A stretch of DNA of 33,939 nucleotides from a virus, in the IMG/VR virus record IMGVR_UViG_3300037875_000126, positions 1 through 33,939 of that record; one strand, given 5' to 3'. Position 1 is the first letter of the stretch; each line of letters begins with the position of its first letter. Shown here piece by piece: positions 5,223 through 12,446 of this stretch. The notes beneath the pieces were generated by a model that had not been told where the DNA came from, ran no database searches, and worked only from the letters and a program-made list of their open reading frames with translations. Position numbers and translations under genes: made by a program.

Positions 5223-7784
5223 TTATCGAGCTATCACTGGGTCTGGGTATGGTGATCCAGCGTTAAGTATATTAGTAGTTGAACTATTGTTCACATTAGC
5301 GTTTCCAGATCTTGTTATACCTGATATAGCATTTATTACCTGCTCCATAAACTCTTTATTACCTTTAATCATATTAGCTAGATATATATTAGCCCCATCT
5401 TGGTTACCAGAATTTTTCAATGTTTTATATGTATCAGCTGTAGATTGAGCAGGAGTTAAACTAGATATACCAGCTGTCTTGGAATCATATGTAACAGGAC
5501 CTAACGATTGTCCATCTGCAAAAGCTTCTCCTTCTCCAAATTCAATAGTAATAGTTGGAGTTGATTCTCCTGGAATCGGAACACCTGCATGTTCAGGAAT
5601 CGGAACACCTGCATGTTCAGGGACAGGTTCTATTCCATTTAATCCTCCATCTGCAAGTAGTGTATCGAATACAGTATCACTATCTTTAGAATTCCTTGCA
5701 AGTTTCGTAGCATCTCTTTTAGCTATTCTTTTTTCAGTATCTGCTATTTCATCTGAATAGTCAATAGTCTTAGATCCAAAGAAAGTCCCTTTTTCCTCAA
5801 CCCACTTCATAACTGATAATTTTATATTATCTAGAGCATTGCCTATAGTATCAAAGAGATCTAATATAGGATTAGTTATATACTCATCTACCATACTAGT
5901 AATCTTATCAAATATACTAATATTAACACCTTTATCATCCTCAAACGTTAGCCATCCATTAATCTTATTCTGGATATATTTAACTGGATTTTGCCAAAAT
6001 TCTGATAACCCCATTTTTATAGTTTCCCATGATGGTAAACTCAGCTTCCAATTAGTAAATGATTTCACTATATAACCTTTAGGATCCTTCCAAAATTCTG
6101 ATAACCCTGTCTTTACAGTTTCCCATGATGGTAAAGTTAACATATATGTGTTAAGCTTCGATCCCATCCAACCACCGAAGTCAGTAAGCCATTTAGGCAT
6201 CGATTCTTTTATAGTTTCCCATGATGGTAAAGTTAACATATATGTGTTAAGCTTCGATCCCATCCAACCACCGAAGTTAGTAAGCCATTTAGGCATCGAT
6301 TCTTTTATAGTTTCCCATGACGGTAAATTTAATTTAAACGAGTTAAATGCATTTACTATATATCCTTTAGGATCCTTCCAGAAGTCACCGAACTCAGCTT
6401 TTATAGTTTCCCATGACGGTAAAAGATCCCTCACAAGTTGTCCTATTTTAGCGAAAAATTCGGGTATAGCTTTGAATATATTATCAATTGATTCTGAGAA
6501 AGAGAATTCATCCATCTTCTTCTCTAGGTCGGTACCTCCAAAGAACCCCACAATCCACGAAATTACACTCTTAATGAGATCAAGAGGAGCACCGATAACA
6601 CTCTTGATAACACCTTTATTAAAATTAAGAATGCCTGTGCCTATATCACCAGCTTTAAAATCATCTACACTAGATCGGAAACCTTCATATATACCCATCA
6701 CTGCAGTTAATGGCCAAGCAATCTTACCTAGAATAGTTGCAAACTTACCTAAAAATGTACCTGCTTTCGATAGAGTAGTGCCAAGTGTTCCAGCTTTAGC
6801 AGCTTTAGCAGCTTTAGCAACTTCATCTTTTTTAGGCATTAGAAGAGATAACCCACCAGTTGCAGCAGCTATTGTAGCAGTTTTAGCTACTGCCCCAACA
6901 CTTTTAATCACATTTCCAATAGAACTTGTTGCTGCCTTCATGAGATTCCAAGCTTTACTATTCTTTATGGTATCTGTTATAGTGTTAATCCGAGAGGCAA
7001 TGTTACCACTGAACTCCTTTACAGCATTAGAGGCGTTAAAGAGAGCTCCTCCTAATTTAGTTTTCTTTACTGATTCTGTTATAGCTACACTGCTAGCTTT
7101 AATACTATTTCCCCATTTACTCCAGGCGGCTGTAACTGCGGCGATTGTAGGGAATATAGAAGGAATCTTATTAACGTATGATGATAAACTTTCTTTAACA
7201 TCATTCCAAGCAGCTGCAATTTTATCCCAATTATTATATATACTTTCTAGAGCAACTAAACCAGCTCCAATTGCGATCTTAGTACCATGCTCCTTTAACT
7301 TATCAACCACTGTTTGTTTAGCTTTACCTAAGCCATCTTTGATCTTAACCTTAGATCGCATAGCCACCCCTTTCAAACCAGGAGTCATATCTGCTCTATG
7401 TTCTGCTCTTTCACGTTCCTTCTTAGCCAAAACCTCTACTTTATCAGCAGCATCTTTAGCTGCTTCAATATCCATATCAGTTAATTTATCAGCGTGTGCT
7501 TTAGCTTCTTCAGCAAGCCTATCTGCATTTGATAGACTTGCATCGTGCATTATATCTTTTGTGAGTTGCTCTTGTTTGAAATGTAGATCAGCAGCTCGTG
7601 TTGCAGATTCCACTCCTGATCTCATTTCTTCTCGAATGTTTTTAGCGATATCACCAAAAGCGTCAGGTGTATTATTCTGAGCTGGTATCATTTTCGATAC
7701 TGTTTCAATTAATTCTTTATGACGATTAGCCTCATTCTGATCATTATCTTTAATTTGATTCACGATAGGTAATTTATTTGGCAT
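5223..7784 (-). CDS. Putative tail tape-measure protein (gp29 role)
   Basis: 853 residues. N-terminal 170 residues are charged coiled coil (EEAKAHADKLTDMDIEAAKDAADKVEV region). The centre (about 170-450) alternates helical segments with Ala/Gly-rich hydrophobic stretches (IAIGAGLVAL, AATGGLSLL, IVGFFGG). Then come five exact-length 32-residue repeats starting LPSWETIK (about 455-614), and a Ser/Thr/Gly-rich tail. This build and the place immediately after a tail-assembly chaperone pair with a frameshift and a tube-like gene fit a tape measure. It is longer than T4 gp29 (590), so a longer tail is inferred. The start overlaps the frameshift ORF by 11 nt. A 24-bp tandem duplication (VPEHAGVPIPEHAGVPIP) lies near 5577-5625. 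Another large baseplate-hub protein is possible but less likely. Confidence 0.7.
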   Translation of the reverse strand: MPNKLPIVNQIKDNDQNEANRHKELIETVSKMIPAQNNTPDAFGDIAKNIREEMRSGVESATRAADLHFKQEQLTKDIMHDASLSNADRLAEEAKAHADKLTDMDIEAAKDAADKVEVLAKKERERAEHRADMTPGLKGVAMRSKVKIKDGLGKAKQTVVDKLKEHGTKIAIGAGLVALESIYNNWDKIAAAWNDVKESLSSYVNKIPSIFPTIAAVTAAWSKWGNSIKASSVAITESVKKTKLGGALFNASNAVKEFSGNIASRINTITDTIKNSKAWNLMKAATSSIGNVIKSVGAVAKTATIAAATGGLSLLMPKKDEVAKAAKAAKAGTLGTTLSKAGTFLGKFATILGKIAWPLTAVMGIYEGFRSSVDDFKAGDIGTGILNFNKGVIKSVIGAPLDLIKSVISWIVGFFGGTDLEKKMDEFSFSESIDNIFKAIPEFFAKIGQLVRDLLPSWETIKAEFGDFWKDPKGYIVNAFNSFKLNLPSWETIKESMPKWLTNFGGWMGSKLNTYMLTLPSWETIKESMPKWLTDFGGWMGSKLNTYMLTLPSWETVKTGLSEFWKDPKGYIVKSFTNWKLSLPSWETIKMGLSEFWQNPVKYIQNKINGWLTFEDDKGVNISIFDKITSMVDEYITNPILDLFDTIGNALDNIKLSVMKWVEEKGTFFGSKTIDYSDEIADTEKRIAKRDATKLARNSKDSDTVFDTLLADGGLNGIEPVPEHAGVPIPEHAGVPIPGESTPTITIEFGEGEAFADGQSLGPVTYDSKTAGISSLTPAQSTADTYKTLKNSGNQDGANIYLANMIKGNKEFMEQVINAISGITRSGNANVNNSSTTNILNAGSPYPDPVIAR
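5943..6422 (-). repeat. Five tandem 96-bp repeats in the tape-measure gene
   Basis: The motif for PSWET recurs at exact 96-nt steps (plus-strand TTTCCC at 6407, 6311, 6215, 6119 and 6023). Units 2 and 3 are almost identical DNA (ESMPKWLTNFGGWMGSKL); units 1, 4 and 5 share FWKDPKGYIV-type cores. The 32-residue period is kept without any indel, so the array grows or shrinks by whole units. Confidence 0.95.
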
Positions 7785-7947
7785 TCTCTTTTTCCATTTC
7801 TTTTAAGTGCTTTAACAACAATCCAACATATACTTCTCGTTCCCAAGGAACCAAACTCTCAATTTCTGTCAAGCTCCACTTATGATGTTGTATAAGGCTA
7901 AAATTTATTTCAAAATAAGATTTTAAATCATGAGTGAAGCTAATTAA
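7774..7947 (-). CDS. Frameshift extension of the gp26/51-like protein (GT-type)
   Basis: A 57-codon open frame in -1 relative to the gp26/51-like gene, beginning exactly at that gene's stop (TTA ATT AGC ...) and ending 11 nt inside the tape-measure start. It encodes HHKWSLTEIESLVPWEREVY and a basic, Lys-rich end. This resembles the C-terminal parts of tail-assembly chaperones made by frameshifting (lambda gpGT, P2 E+E'), which also carry a short ILxHHFGWSxxE-type segment. The frame has no ATG until seven codons before its end, so independent translation is unlikely. Product by -1 slippage: 233 + 57 = 290 residues. Function inferred: tape-measure chaperoning in tail assembly. Confidence 0.75.
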   Translation of the reverse strand, partial: LISFTHDLKSYFEINFSLIQHHKWSLTEIESLVPWEREVYVGLLLKHLKEMEKENAK

Positions 7948-8645
7948 AAAAACGAAGATAGACCCTCAAGTCGTATTACATTTACAGTATTACAAATTGG
8001 ACATGGCATAGTAGCTTCGTATACAGTTTTCGGCATATTAGCCATAAACTCATTAACCTTTTTAAATACAGTATCAGGTAAACTCTCAACAAAACTCATC
8101 AACTCCTCATCTGTATAATCAGATGGTTTATGTACAACATCCCCTTCATATATAGACTTAATTAAATGAATAACAACGTTGAACATCTTATCTATATCTG
8201 TATCCCCATTTACCATCTCTAAATTATCCCCAGACGGGTATCTCAACTCCATACCAATATTTTCTGTAATCTCGATTAATGGATTAGGTTTATCTTTAAG
8301 ATCAACTTGAACTTTGTTGAGATCAATTTCTATAGGTATTTCCTCATCACATTTCGTACACCGTTTAGTAGCATTGATAGTATCCCCAACACTCTTCTGT
8401 CTCATTTTAATGAACATATATTCAATATCAAAGAACGGAAGATCACTAAGATTTTTAATATTTCCAAATGTACAATTATCAATAATCTGTAATATAGCTG
8501 ACACCATAGCTTTTTCATCTTTAGACTCAAGAGCCATCAAGAGAATCTTCTCTTCTTTAACTGTGAAACTTCTGTATTTCCATTTCTTCTTAGATGACGG
8601 AAGAGTTAGATTAAATGTTGCTTGTTGTATCTGTGGTAATGCCAT
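7944..8645 (-). CDS. gp26/gp51-family baseplate hub or tail-assembly protein
   Basis: 233 residues from the ATG at 8645 (AAGGA 9 nt upstream; a TTG six nt earlier is less likely). The N-terminal KWKYRSFTVKEEKILLMALES and FDIEYMFIKMRQKSVGD are family signatures of T4-type gp26/gp51 (T4_baseplate family). Two Cys pairs, CTKC (about 107) and CPIC (about 217), suggest one zinc ribbon. T4 gp26 and gp51 act in baseplate hub assembly. It directly precedes the tape-measure gene and ends FF at a seven-U run with a -1 ORF behind it, which makes a tail-assembly chaperone role likely. It starts 25 nt after the gp54-like gene, and shares its late transcript. Confidence 0.8.
   Translation of the reverse strand: MALPQIQQATFNLTLPSSKKKWKYRSFTVKEEKILLMALESKDEKAMVSAILQIIDNCTFGNIKNLSDLPFFDIEYMFIKMRQKSVGDTINATKRCTKCDEEIPIEIDLNKVQVDLKDKPNPLIEITENIGMELRYPSGDNLEMVNGDTDIDKMFNVVIHLIKSIYEGDVVHKPSDYTDEELMSFVESLPDTVFKKVNEFMANMPKTVYEATMPCPICNTVNVIRLEGLSSFF
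7946..7952 (-). promoter_or_regulatory. Slippery heptamer for -1 frameshifting
   Basis: Seven U in the mRNA (TCG TTT TTT TAA). Phe-tRNA in the P site on TTT next to the stop can move back one base onto TTT, giving TTT TTT TTA ATT. The slip site lies directly at the zero-frame stop. No strong downstream pseudoknot is obvious by eye. Confidence 0.7.
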
Positions 8646-8669
8646 ATTCAATATTCCTTTATAATATAA

Positions 8670-9263
8670 TTAATTCTTAACTAAAATTTCATGTTTTCTG
8701 TAAGCGAAATTCACTTGAAAATCACTAACTTCTGATGTCGGACCACTCGTATACGTTTTTGGAGTAATATTTAATGGGTATATATCATGAAACTTAGTCG
8801 TCATGATAGTATTAAATTGACGATCTAAATCTTTCAATATACAAGATGATATATAATCATCATAATACATGATAGTATCTTGCTTTAAGGAACTATCAAC
8901 AAAAGCTGATCCCTGCATACCCATTATCCACGCATCCATTAAACCAAACAAATTGTGATCATCTGCATTCAAGAATGTTACCTCTAAATCTGATTCATGC
9001 CCTATACCCGTAACAGGTTTAATATGATTAAACCCATCCCCAACTCTAGGTATATTAGTAGCTGAGTATGGAGAGTATGTAACTCCTTTAACGTATACAT
9101 CCGCAGTAGGGAAAACTTCAGAAGCGTTTGTTAGCGTTCGCCCTTCCCAAAACTGTGTCTCGAGTACTTTCGGGAAACCAGTGAAACTAAAACTGTACAG
9201 ATTATCTCGTGCTAGATCATTCCCCGATTTAAATACAGTTGATGTAAAATGTGATATATTCAT
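8670..9263 (-). CDS. gp54-like tail-tube-fold baseplate protein
   Basis: 197 residues. NDLARDNLYSFSF near the start, GHESDLEVTFLNADDHNLF and LMDAWI in the middle, and the C-terminal SDFQVNFAYRKHEI follow the tube-fold pattern of T4 gp54 (QRNNMFSCVF; LDPLVISFRMDS; MQDWV; TTFDVTFAYRVM). gp54 starts the tail tube on the baseplate. Shorter than T4 gp54 (320), lacking its C-terminal extension, so it could instead be another tube-like subunit. Late promoter GATAAATA ends 6 nt before the ATG with no ribosome site between, so the mRNA may be leaderless. Confidence 0.62.
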   Translation of the reverse strand: MNISHFTSTVFKSGNDLARDNLYSFSFTGFPKVLETQFWEGRTLTNASEVFPTADVYVKGVTYSPYSATNIPRVGDGFNHIKPVTGIGHESDLEVTFLNADDHNLFGLMDAWIMGMQGSAFVDSSLKQDTIMYYDDYISSCILKDLDRQFNTIMTTKFHDIYPLNITPKTYTSGPTSEVSDFQVNFAYRKHEILVKN

Positions 9264-9269
9264 ATTATG

Positions 9270-9277
9270 TATTTATC
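9270..9277 (-). promoter_or_regulatory. Late promoter GATAAATA, 6 nt before ATG
   Basis: Minus strand GATAAATA-CATAAT-ATG. Its position would place the transcript start at or within a base of the start codon of the gp54-like gene. Confidence 0.7.
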
Positions 9278-9288
9278 AACTAATTTTA

Positions 9289-9942
9289 TTATGCTCTCCA
9301 TATATCCCTCTGAGAAGCTCCAACAAACTTAGATGTTGGTAAAAAGATAGATTGCTCCCAATCTGTAGGAAAAATCTCAAACACTTGACTGTTTATATGA
9401 GAAAATAAATATCTATGTATAGTCTTCTCCACAAATTTAACTTTAGATACTACCTTCCAATTAACTTTGAACATATCATCATCTGTAATATCACTAAAAT
9501 CACTCCGTCCAGTGAATTTAAGCATAGCCGACATAAACTGCATTCGATGCATTGGAGATAAGTAATGTACATTCAAACCTAACATAGATTGACCTTCAAT
9601 GCCTATTATAATGCTTAATGGATGTTTATCCCAATACGGTAATGTATCTTGATGTTTAGCATCATACATGAATGTTACCATAGAACCTAATTTAGGATTA
9701 GATACCTTTTTAGGCTTCTGCATTCCTTGATCAACTACACCTTTAAACCACTGAGAAGCTTTCTTTGTATCTGTTGCAATGAACTTATTACCAGTTAATT
9801 TAGATGTTAATTCATGCTGGATCTTTTTAGGTGCACTTACACCAGCCTTTCCAGCTTTTGTTAATCGAGCCCACTGAGCTCCTCTCCATACATATGATTT
9901 ACCATCAGTAGCTTGTTGTACTATACCTTTCTTAATACTCAT
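9289..9942 (-). CDS. Conserved T4-like phage protein, function unknown
   Basis: 217 residues from the ATG at 9942. The N-terminal SYVWRGAQWARLTKAGKAG is a short segment seen at the front of several marine-phage virion-associated proteins. The centre has MVTFMYDAKHQDTLPYWDKH and LGLNVHYLSPMHR, the C-terminal part IHRYLFSHINSQVF and IFLPTSKF. I recognise this as a widespread T4-like phage family without an assigned role. It lies between gp4 and the gp54-like gene in a late operon, which fits a head- or tail-assembly task. Preceded by GATAAATA with only 5 nt to the ATG. Confidence 0.75.
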   Translation of the reverse strand: MSIKKGIVQQATDGKSYVWRGAQWARLTKAGKAGVSAPKKIQHELTSKLTGNKFIATDTKKASQWFKGVVDQGMQKPKKVSNPKLGSMVTFMYDAKHQDTLPYWDKHPLSIIIGIEGQSMLGLNVHYLSPMHRMQFMSAMLKFTGRSDFSDITDDDMFKVNWKVVSKVKFVEKTIHRYLFSHINSQVFEIFPTDWEQSIFLPTSKFVGASQRDIWRA

Positions 9943-9947
9943 ACACG

Positions 9948-9955
9948 TATTTATC
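9948..9955 (-). promoter_or_regulatory. Late promoter GATAAATA, 5 nt before ATG
   Basis: Minus strand GATAAATA-CGTGT-ATG. No Shine-Dalgarno sequence fits in the 5-nt gap. Confidence 0.72.
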
Positions 9956-9962
9956 ACTCACA

Positions 9963-10406
9963 TTACATTTTACCTCTCTTCAATGTCTTCTCAGTGATAA
10001 TCATAAACTCCCACCCTCTATCAGCGCACCATTTCATTGCGGATTTCCATTTGGCTTGATTTACAGCATAAACCTTAATTGCATTAATATATCGTTTAGT
10101 CTTACGACCAGATTTAGGTAGCTTAGGTGGCATTGTCTCTGCATGAGGCTTCACTTCAACTAATATACTTCTACCATCCTTCAATAACATCCAAAAATCT
10201 ACGAAGTATCTATGATATCGATTATCTACTGGTGATATATAAGGTACAACATCTTCTTCACTACGCCAAGTAACTACCTGTGTATTACTGTCAAGGTATT
10301 CCATAAATGTCCGTTCCCAACTAGATCTATATACAATATTATTTATATCACCTTGATACTTACTTTCATTAATTGGTTTCCACTTTCCTTGATGATACTT
10401 GCCCAT
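9963..10406 (-). CDS. 4: Head completion protein gp4
   Basis: 147 residues from the ATG at 10406 (T4 gp4: 150). Clear match to T4 gp4 along its length: KYQGDINNIVYRSSWERTFMEYL, SEEDVVPYISP, YFVDFWM followed by LVEVKP, and WKSAMKWCADRGWEFMIITE. The FVDFWM ... VEVKPH pair is the D ... E-x-K of a PD-(D/E)XK nuclease-like fold. In T4, gp4 finishes the filled head before tail attachment. It opens the leftward late operon. GATAAATA ends 5 nt upstream; the annotated upstream TTG alternative at 10421 would start inside the promoter. Confidence 0.93.
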   Translation of the reverse strand: MGKYHQGKWKPINESKYQGDINNIVYRSSWERTFMEYLDSNTQVVTWRSEEDVVPYISPVDNRYHRYFVDFWMLLKDGRSILVEVKPHAETMPPKLPKSGRKTKRYINAIKVYAVNQAKWKSAMKWCADRGWEFMIITEKTLKRGKM

Positions 10407-10411
10407 GATTA

Positions 10412-10419
10412 TATTTATC
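10412..10419 (-). promoter_or_regulatory. Late promoter GATAAATA, 5 nt before ATG of gene 4
   Basis: Minus strand GATAAATA-TAATC-ATG. It abuts the rightward early promoter at 10417-10446, so two opposite promoters meet here. Confidence 0.72.
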
Positions 10420-10446
10420 AACTATTATCATTTTATGTGGTATAAT
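10417..10446 (+). promoter_or_regulatory. T4-type early promoter facing the endonuclease gene antisense
   Basis: TATCATTTTATGTGG followed by TATAAT (10441-10446) is identical over the core to the promoters of genes 33 and 32, but the -35 region (ATCAAC) is weaker. Rightward, the next sense gene is gp48, more than 1 kb away; the transcript would be antisense to the endonuclease. The last codons of that endonuclease (YYYTT and stop) are the complement of this promoter. Confidence 0.6.
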
Positions 10447-11434
10447 AATAAAAACCAACATCTCTCCACGTCTTTCTGGTAAAATTCTCCCCTAGTGATT
10501 GAAGAAACGGACTTCTAATAAATGATTTGTTGCAGATGGTAGCATCTAGATTTTTAAAATATCTCCGAATTATTCTAAGTGATGTGCAACAACCATACAC
10601 ACTCTTAATAGCGTGATGTAAATCTACAATCGTGTGATACTCTCCAACTCCTTTGAATCCATAACACTTGTGTCCATAATTGGTCTCTAATCTTTTCCGT
10701 GTTTGCTCCTTACCAATAGTAGCCTTCCATGTTTCATCACTAACAGTTGCAACTTGTTTAGCTATACCCTCTTTACCAATAGTAGCCTTCCATTCAGGAT
10801 CACTAAATATTTTAAGTTGTTTAGCTATACCCTCTTTACCAATAGTAGCCTTCCATTCAGGATCACTAATCGTTTTAGATCGTTTAATCATACCCTCTTT
10901 ACCAACAGTTGCCATCCACTCAGGATCATTAATCGTTTTAGATCGTTTAATCATACCCTCTTTACCAACAGTTGCCTTCCACTTAGGATCATTAATCGTT
11001 TTAGATCGTTTAACCATACCCTCTTTACCAACAGTTGCCTTCCACTTAGGATCATTAATCGTTTCACATTGTTTAGCTGTAGACTCAGGAGTATTAGTCA
11101 TGTTGCAGTTAGCATAAGATAAATTGTAAAATAATGGATTAGAAGCTACTTCGTGGTCTCTCTGTAAAAACTCTTCATACTCAAGACACTCTTTAGAGTT
11201 ATTAAACGTTTTAACTACAACACGTTCTAATTGAGATGAGCACACATCTTGAAGACTTCTGAAATATTTAACATATGATGATCCAAAATATCTGTGATTT
11301 TCGGGATCAATGTTATTTTCTTGAAGTTCCTTCCGAGTAGATGATCCAATATAATACCTCTCTGTTCCTATAGGATTAAGATCAGTAATAAGATAAACGT
11401 AAAAATTGTTACCATTATAAATAGACGTATGCAT
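10433..11434 (-). CDS. GIY-YIG homing endonuclease copy C (intact)
   Basis: 333 residues. GIY-YIG domain at 11-95: FYVYLITD (GIY segment as YVY), YYIGSSTRK (27-35, with the conserved Arg), LERVVVKTF and YEEFLQRDH (Glu for catalysis). Six tandem 21-residue repeats follow at 125-250 (TINDPEWKATVGKEGMIKRSK-like, given here in 20-residue part as INDPEWKATVGKEG). The C-terminal domain (IVDLHHAIKSVYG, then SFIRSPFLQSLGE and KTWRDVGFY) is probably sequence-specific DNA binding. It is the only unbroken member of a four-copy family here, so it is the likely active homing enzyme. Leftward late promoter at 11499-11506, leader about 64 nt. It is located between two oppositely directed late operons. Confidence 0.88.
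   Translation of the reverse strand: MHTSIYNGNNFYVYLITDLNPIGTERYYIGSSTRKELQENNIDPENHRYFGSSYVKYFRSLQDVCSSQLERVVVKTFNNSKECLEYEEFLQRDHEVASNPLFYNLSYANCNMTNTPESTAKQCETINDPKWKATVGKEGMVKRSKTINDPKWKATVGKEGMIKRSKTINDPEWMATVGKEGMIKRSKTISDPEWKATIGKEGIAKQLKIFSDPEWKATIGKEGIAKQVATVSDETWKATIGKEQTRKRLETNYGHKCYGFKGVGEYHTIVDLHHAIKSVYGCCTSLRIIRRYFKNLDATICNKSFIRSPFLQSLGENFTRKTWRDVGFYYYTT
10685..11062 (-). repeat. Six tandem 63-bp repeats in the GIY-YIG gene
   Basis: Each unit encodes T-[IV]-[NS]-D-[PE]-x-W-x-A-T-[VI]-G-K-E-x6, 21 residues. The units nearest the GIY-YIG domain are almost identical DNA; the distal ones are more diverged, suggesting recent expansion at the proximal side. These sit in the linker where other GIY-YIG enzymes have NUMOD-type minor-groove modules. 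Confidence 0.93.
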
Positions 11435-11461
11435 GATAATACTTCAATGTTGTTATGTTAG

Positions 11462-11494
11462 AAAGGGGACAGTGATCCAACACTATTCCCTTTT
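11462..11494 (+). terminator. Hairpin terminator, element copy C
   Basis: Stem AAAGGGGACAGTG (11462-11474) with CACTATTCCCTTT (11481-11493), 12 of 13 positions paired (one C-A mismatch), 6-nt loop, then TTTTG. It would stop rightward antisense RNA from the early promoter at 10417-10446 before gene 48. Confidence 0.75.
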
Positions 11495-11498
11495 GTTA

Positions 11499-11506
11499 TA
11501 TTTATA
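11499..11506 (-). promoter_or_regulatory. Late promoter TATAAATA (leftward, endonuclease C)
   Basis: Exact T4 late consensus on the minus strand, 64 nt before the ATG of the intact endonuclease. Confidence 0.65.
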
Positions 11507-11514
11507 CTATATTA

Positions 11515-11522
11515 GATAAATA
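11515..11522 (+). promoter_or_regulatory. Late promoter GATAAATA, 5 nt before gene 48 ATG
   Basis: GATAAATA-CTCAT-ATG. Divergent from the TATAAATA at 11499-11506. Confidence 0.75.
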
Positions 11523-11527
11523 CTCAT

Positions 11528-12445
11528 ATGATCAAAAACGTAACAATATCGACACTAGACCAAAATCAATCGTATAATGCTACTGATTCTAAAGGACTTC
11601 AATACCCTTTAGATATGAGTAACATTAATAACATCATATCCCTTAGGATATTTGGATTATATGAGCATGCTGGAGCAACTTTATCAAATCCAGATAAAGC
11701 AGAAGCTAAGAACGCTAAATATAATAAGAATACTCTAGCTAATATAATGTTATACCAAGTCCCAGTATCTACAGCTTATACCCAGAATTGGGGTAAACAA
11801 GAAGGAATGTTTAAAGGGCACGGAGGGGAATCGATAGCTGGCTTACAATCAACTCAATATCTCGCTAATAAAGTTGGAACTGGTATAACATCGACTGTAG
11901 GTGCGTTATGGGGAGCTAATGATGCTGTTGGAACTGGCAAGAGTATTAATCCGTTTTTAGGAGTGGCATATGAGAGTCCTGAGTTGAGATCTATAACTCT
12001 TCCGTTTGTTATGAACCCTAGGAGTGAACAAGAAGCTCGAGCTGTTATGAATATAATCAAGACGATAAAATATCATAGTTCTCCGTCATACTATGATACA
12101 GTTCAAACGCTGGATGATGCTCTTGCTAACGAGAAAATTAATGGAAAGGAAGAAGTTAAGGGTAGTTTACTTTCGACTATTGTATCCAAAGCAGGATCAG
12201 TAGCTAATAAATTTATTCTAAATGCTCCAGATGTATTTGAAGTAAATTTTCTTAATCTAGAGGAAGGAAGAAATCACAGTTTGTTTAAATTTGGTCCAGC
12301 AGTATTAACTGACTTTCAATGCAATTACGGTGCAGATGGAGTGTGGCGTGCATTTAAAAATGGTTTATCAATTAATGTAGAAATGAGCTTGAATTTCCAG
12401 GAGATGGACATTCTAACGAGAGCGGAAATCTTGAAAGGTTATTAA
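11528..12445 (+). CDS. 48: Baseplate tail-tube cap gp48
   Basis: 305 residues (T4 gp48: 364). The segment LRSITLPFVMNPRSEQEARAV followed by MNIIKTIKYHSSPSYY, then LNAPDVFEVNFLNLE and the C-terminal LTDFQCNYGADG with VEMSLNFQEMDILTRAEI, is the tube-like pattern of marine T4-like gp48 (also shared with gp54). gp48 caps the baseplate hub and seeds the tail tube. First gene of the rightward baseplate operon 48-53-27-5. Late promoter ends 5 nt before the ATG, no ribosome site. The assignment 48 rather than 54 is by length and gene order. Confidence 0.75.
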   Translation: MIKNVTISTLDQNQSYNATDSKGLQYPLDMSNINNIISLRIFGLYEHAGATLSNPDKAEAKNAKYNKNTLANIMLYQVPVSTAYTQNWGKQEGMFKGHGGESIAGLQSTQYLANKVGTGITSTVGALWGANDAVGTGKSINPFLGVAYESPELRSITLPFVMNPRSEQEARAVMNIIKTIKYHSSPSYYDTVQTLDDALANEKINGKEEVKGSLLSTIVSKAGSVANKFILNAPDVFEVNFLNLEEGRNHSLFKFGPAVLTDFQCNYGADGVWRAFKNGLSINVEMSLNFQEMDILTRAEILKGY

Positions 12446-12446
12446 C

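Noticed and set aside
6148-7680. A 510-codon plus-strand ORF opposite the tape-measure gene
   Set aside because: Antisense shadow of a low-complexity Ala/Lys coding region; no start signal and no recognisable domain.
10680-11122. Two long plus-strand ORFs opposite the endonuclease repeats
   Set aside because: They are frame shadows of the 63-bp repeat array: repetitive, hydrophobic and Ser/Cys-rich, without ribosome sites or plausible fold.
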